Source: Anaeramoeba flamelloides (taxonomy: Eukaryota > Metamonada > Anaeramoebidae). From it: a DNA stretch of 64,000 nt. The notes beneath the pieces are model-generated. The model searched no databases. It saw only the letters and a program-made list of their open reading frames with translations, and had not been told where the DNA came from. The position numbers were made by a program, and so were the translations under genes. The stretch lies in contig JANTQA010000023.1 of NCBI GenBank assembly GCA_027625915.1, positions 19,530,001-19,594,000 of the forward strand, in the 5' to 3' direction. This document shows, one piece after another, positions 60,732 to 64,000 of the stretch (position 1 is its first letter; every line of letters starts with the position of its first letter).

Positions 60732-61875
60732 AGTTAATCGATTTAGAAACAATGATCGGATAACAATTGAGAGTTTTTTGTATTTTGGAAAAGTTTGGAA
60801 ATGAATCACATGATCAACTTTTTTTCAACATTCTTCAACATGTATTGAATTTTTCATTCCAAAATTATGACTTTTGCAAATCCAAAACATTTCCTTATGC
60901 TCTTCAAATACGATTTGCTAAAAAATAAATCGAATAAAAGTTTGGTTTATCTTTCCACAAATTATTACAAAAGTCAAGTAAAATCACTCACTTAATTGTT
61001 CAATTAGTTTAATTGGTTCTTTTGCTAATTAGAATTGGGAAAGTTGGTTTATTGAAACCAGAATTCATCCTTTTTTTTTAAAGACAAAAATAAAAACATG
61101 TTCTTTTCTTTGATAAATAAATTGTTGTCTTATCTTCTGCGATTGAGAGAATAGTTTCAAATTTTGGTCTTTTGTATTTTATTATTTTGAAAAGACGTAA
61201 TGTGTATCAAAAGTTAATTTTTTTTAGTAAGAAATTGATGTGAATATTCACATTATTTATTTTTGAATTGAAAAATAATTGATAAGAGAGAAAACTGTTT
61301 CTTTCAAAAATAAAAGATCTATATTTTCATTCAGCTTTTCGAAAAAAATCACAACTCTCTCGAAAGAACAAAAACAATTCAACCAAATCCCCAATTCTCG
61401 AAAAGATATTAATAATTTGTTCTTTTCATAATTAAAAATTTGAGCTTTTCCTTTGTTTGACAACAAAAGTATTTTGTAAATTGAATTTACAGTTCAATGT
61501 CTTTCACTGGTACAAAAATCCATAAAAAATAATTTTTCAGTTGTCATAAAAATCTTCAAGTTTGGAAGTTGAAAAATGAATAATAAAAAAAAATTCTCAA
61601 TTTAGCTTGAAAAACCACCTAATAAACAAAACATCACCTTTTAGAACTTTTTTGACTTACAAAACACATTTAAAGCGTTCTATTTTGATTATTTGCAGTC
61701 AAACGAAAAATTAATAACCAAATCTTTTCAAAAAGTTGACTCTTGAACTTTTAAAATGAACCAAATTTTCAATTCCCAAAAGCCCATTTCGTTGACAAGC
61801 AACAATGATCATTTTTTTTTGTTTGTAATTTAATTAATTTTCATTTTAGAAACCTAACTAACTTCCGAATAAAAC
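60732..61875. other. Intergenic and upstream of RBR gene
   Basis: No gene. Blocks near 60910-60960, 61300-61350 and 34050-34090 share TTCATTCAGCTTT/TTTATCTTTCC-like sequence, probably remnants of one repeat. Confidence 0.35.
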
Positions 61876-62816
61876 ATGTCCCTCTTAAGACACTCAAGTT
61901 CCGAATTTCGGAGAATGACAGATCATTTTGGAAATCCTTTTGAAACCAATTTCCACAACCCACTAATTTTAACAAGCTCTTCTAATTCTACAAAACCAAC
62001 AACAAAATCACTTGATAGTGTAAGACCAATTCTTCTTTTTCTTTTTAATTTTTAAATGACAGTTATCCGTTTGTGGGCAGCAAGCGCCCTCCAATTTTAT
62101 TGAATGTCTTTTTCAAATTTACGTTTTTCTTCCCGTTTTGCAAAACATAATTAAAAAAAAAAAAAGGAATCACTTCTTGAAGAACATACCAAAAAAATTA
62201 AAAATATTGCACAAGTCCTAAACCTTCCAAGCCAAGTTGTGGGAATACTTTTAAGACATTTCAATTGGAACTCGGATCGAGTTTTAGAAGGAATGCTTGT
62301 CGATCGTGAAAAAACACTTGAAAAGGCCAATATTAATCTTGACGAAAGTAAGTTTGATTGAATTAATCAATTATTTTTTTTTATTTTTCAAAGAATACTC
62401 GTTTCTCACAAACAAAATCTTTCAAATACTGACTCCACTTTTTTTAAACAACAATTAACTCAAAAATCATCCTTACATTTTATGATTGGTTTTTTTTTTA
62501 AAAATTCTTTTGGTTAATTTTCTCAACTGAATCAAAAATAATCAAACCAAATTTATTTAGTGTTGGAAGAATCAAAAATTTACGAACCAGAAGGCGAAAT
62601 GTGCCAAACGTGCTTTAAGAAATTGGAAAAGCAAGACAATATTGCCCTGAAATGTAAACACCCTTTTTGTAGGAATTGTTGGAAAAACTATATAATGTTT
62701 CGAATCAAAGAGCAAAATTTAAATGAAATCTTTTGCCAATATAATAAATGTAAACGCAGAGTGACAGAAGAGTTTGTGAAACAAGTTGTTGACAAAGACT
62801 CATTTAAAAAATATCA
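61876..62816 (+). CDS. ARIADNE-like RBR E3 ubiquitin ligase, N-terminal exons, 3' part beyond window
   Basis: Exons 61876-62019 (phase 0 end), 62167-62347 and 62561-62816 join to a frame of about 193 codons. Splice sites are GTAAGA, GTAAGT and GTAAGT with acceptors AAAAG and TTTAG. Residues 1-48 are Ser/Thr/Asn-rich. Residues ~49-108 contain a UBA-like segment (IAQVLNLPSQVVGILLRHFN, then WNSDRVLEGML). RING1 spans ~120-170: CQTC, CKHPFCRNCW, and CQYNKCKRRV, i.e. the Cys/His spacing of RBR ligases, followed by VTEEFVKQVVDKDSFKKYQ, where ARIADNE proteins continue to the IBR. RBR enzymes carry ubiquitin on a RING2 cysteine before passing it to substrate. The IBR and RING2 are not visible; the frame ends at a consensus donor (62817), so the rest is probably beyond 64000. 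The start is the first ATG, after AAAAC. Confidence 0.85.
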
Positions 62817-63290
62817 GTAAGTTTTTTTTTTTTTTTTTTTTTTTTGTTGTTTTGTTGACTTTTATATTTAATCCAAACACAATAACACAAAGACCCACGG
62901 CAAAACACAGAAATCAACGAATACAATTTTTTATTCTTCAAATTATCACAGAAACCTCAATGTTTTTTTTTTTTTTTTGAATTGTTTACCAATTTTTTTA
63001 TTTCCAATTTCAAGAAAAGAAATACAAAAATTTGTTGAAAGGTGGCAGATTTTTTTCGAAAAAACGAGACACCAAGTTGAAAATTGAATATATAAACACT
63101 TAGTATTCTTAAAATAAATAAAGGTAAAATTCTGAATAAAAATCAAATTTAAAACCACCACAACACTACACACACGTACAAAGAGTGGTGCCTTAATATT
63201 TTAATGATTTCTTCCTAAATTTGTCTTTTTTCGAAAAAATATAAAACTTATCCTATGCGCACCGACGGGAGAACTTTTTTTTCATGAACT

Positions 63291-63459
63291 TGGGTGTTCT
63301 AATAGCAAAAAATTCCATTTAATAATGAAAGAATAAAAATGTTTGGGGTTGTTTTTGTTTTTTGATTTCTGAAAATTATTTTCGATTTTTGAATTTCTCT
63401 TTCAACCCCAAACATTTTTATTCTATTATTAAATGGAACTTTTTGCTATTAGAAACCCC
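63291..63459. mobile_element. 169 bp hairpin element
   Basis: The left arm TGGGTGTTCTAATAGCAAAA continues through TTCCATTTAATAATG and AATAAAAATGTTTGGGGTTG. The right arm from CAACCCCAAACATTTTTATT to GCTATTAGAAACCCCA is its complement. Arms of about 62 bp with few mismatches, loop about 45 bp. Non-coding. Confidence 0.8.
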
Positions 63460-63942
63460 ATACTCGTTATCAAGATACCACTCCCGCTTGGACGCAGAGG
63501 AAATGTTTTGTATTTTTTCGAAAAAAGACAAATTTAGTAAAAAAACTTCAAATATTAAGACATCACTTTTTGCGCATGTGCACTAGTACTAAAAAATAAA
63601 ATGGAAATATTCCAAGTTAGACAAAAGATCCTTTTCATTAACCTTTCATCATTAATAATAAAGTTTATTTACAATATAATCAAAACTCCAGAACTTCAAA
63701 TTCTTGAGGCTATTCTATTGATTGCTTTTAGTAGTACCACACTTTTTAAAAGTCTCTAGTCGAGAAAACAAGTTTTTTTTCGATGTAAATAATTTCAAAT
63801 AACTTCATCAATGGGTGAATTTTAGTCAAATTCAAGTTGGGGATATTTACTTTAATAGACAACCAATAGTTTTGAAAATGTTTTACTCATCTAATAAAAA
63901 ACTGAAATAGAGAAAAAAATTCATCAGGATAAATATTTCGTG

Positions 63943-64000
63943 TCCTAGGTTTTTTTTAATTAAAGAAATAAATAGAACATTTATTTAATTTCCAGTTTAT
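63943..64000. mobile_element. Left arm of a small foldback MITE, cut by window edge
   Basis: GTCCTAGGTTTTTTTTAATT then AAAGAAATAAATAGAA and TTTCCAGTTTAT resemble the left arm and start of the right arm of hairpins C and D at 6150-6352. Confidence 0.5.

Larger units (their letters stand above)
62817..64000 (+). other. Probable intron of the RBR gene, with hairpin and repeat debris
   Basis: Starts with donor GTAAGT. No IBR-encoding exon is recognisable to the window end, implying an intron over 1.2 kb or a truncated gene. It contains the hairpin element at 63291-63459, a stretch similar to 51940-52185 (63670-63935: TAGTTTTGAAAA...CTTTACTCATCTAATAAAA) and the left arm of a small foldback MITE at 63943-64000 (CCTAGGTTTTTTTTAATTAA). 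Confidence 0.5.

Noticed and set aside
62946-63173. 75-codon minus-strand frame after RBR exon 3, and the plus-strand equivalent as a fourth exon
   Set aside because: No Cys/His pattern of an IBR domain on the plus strand and no consensus acceptor in the right phase; the minus-strand frame has no features.
1-64000. Prokaryotic features (operons, CRISPR, attachment sites), rRNA and virus-like elements
   Set aside because: Spliced genes, ribosomal protein types and intergenic structure are eukaryotic; no direct-repeat arrays with spacers, rRNA cores, reverse transcriptase, integrase or capsid-like frames were seen.

Overview
The window is eukaryotic nuclear DNA, extremely A+T-rich (by eye about four fifths A+T outside genes). 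Genes are sparse, split by GT-AG introns, and code with the standard genetic code (TAA and TAG used as stops). Proteins carry the Asn/Lys/Glu/Gln low-complexity runs common in AT-rich protists. A cytosolic ribosomal protein pair (uS15/S13, P1), a BEACH protein, a USP, an ARIADNE-type RBR protein and a Tom22-like protein give a unicellular protist or amoeba-like host. An Anaeramoeba-like, amoebozoan or other AT-rich protist is possible, but I cannot fix the lineage from this sequence.

Layout, left to right. (1) 1-11278, minus: the 5' half of a giant BEACH-family gene. One uninterrupted frame covers 1-5011 and leaves the window on the left. A phase-compatible 5' exon lies at 10801-11278, behind a 5.8 kb intron full of small foldback elements. 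(2) 11.3-18.9 kb: no gene seen, but a 3.07 kb element with about 650 bp terminal inverted repeats at 15152-18222. (3) 18947-25348, plus: a three-exon, two-HMG-box chromatin protein in which both boxes are split at the same point. (4) 25.3-35.5 kb: mostly repeats, with a Tom22-like gene at 29912-30238 (minus). (5) 35534-40137: a compact island with a ubiquitin-specific protease (plus) converging on a TPR protein (minus). (6) 40.1-47.4 kb: repeats and AT-rich filler. (7) 47408-48050: ribosomal protein S13, two exons. (8) 48.9-53.4 kb: MITE-dense. (9) 54386-54990: ribosomal stalk protein P1, two exons. (10) 55-61.9 kb: repeats and one tRNA-Asn. (11) 61876 to the right edge: the N-terminal exons of an ARIADNE-like RBR ubiquitin ligase.

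The genes form no pathway or operon. Two belong to the ubiquitin system (USP and RBR ligase), two to the ribosome, one to mitochondrial-type protein import, one to chromatin and one to membrane/autophagy scaffolding. The most distinctive content is the non-coding part: at least six families of non-autonomous foldback or terminal-inverted-repeat elements, several nested in one another and inside introns. I saw no recognisable transposase, reverse transcriptase, retroviral or Polinton gene, no rRNA and no CRISPR array.
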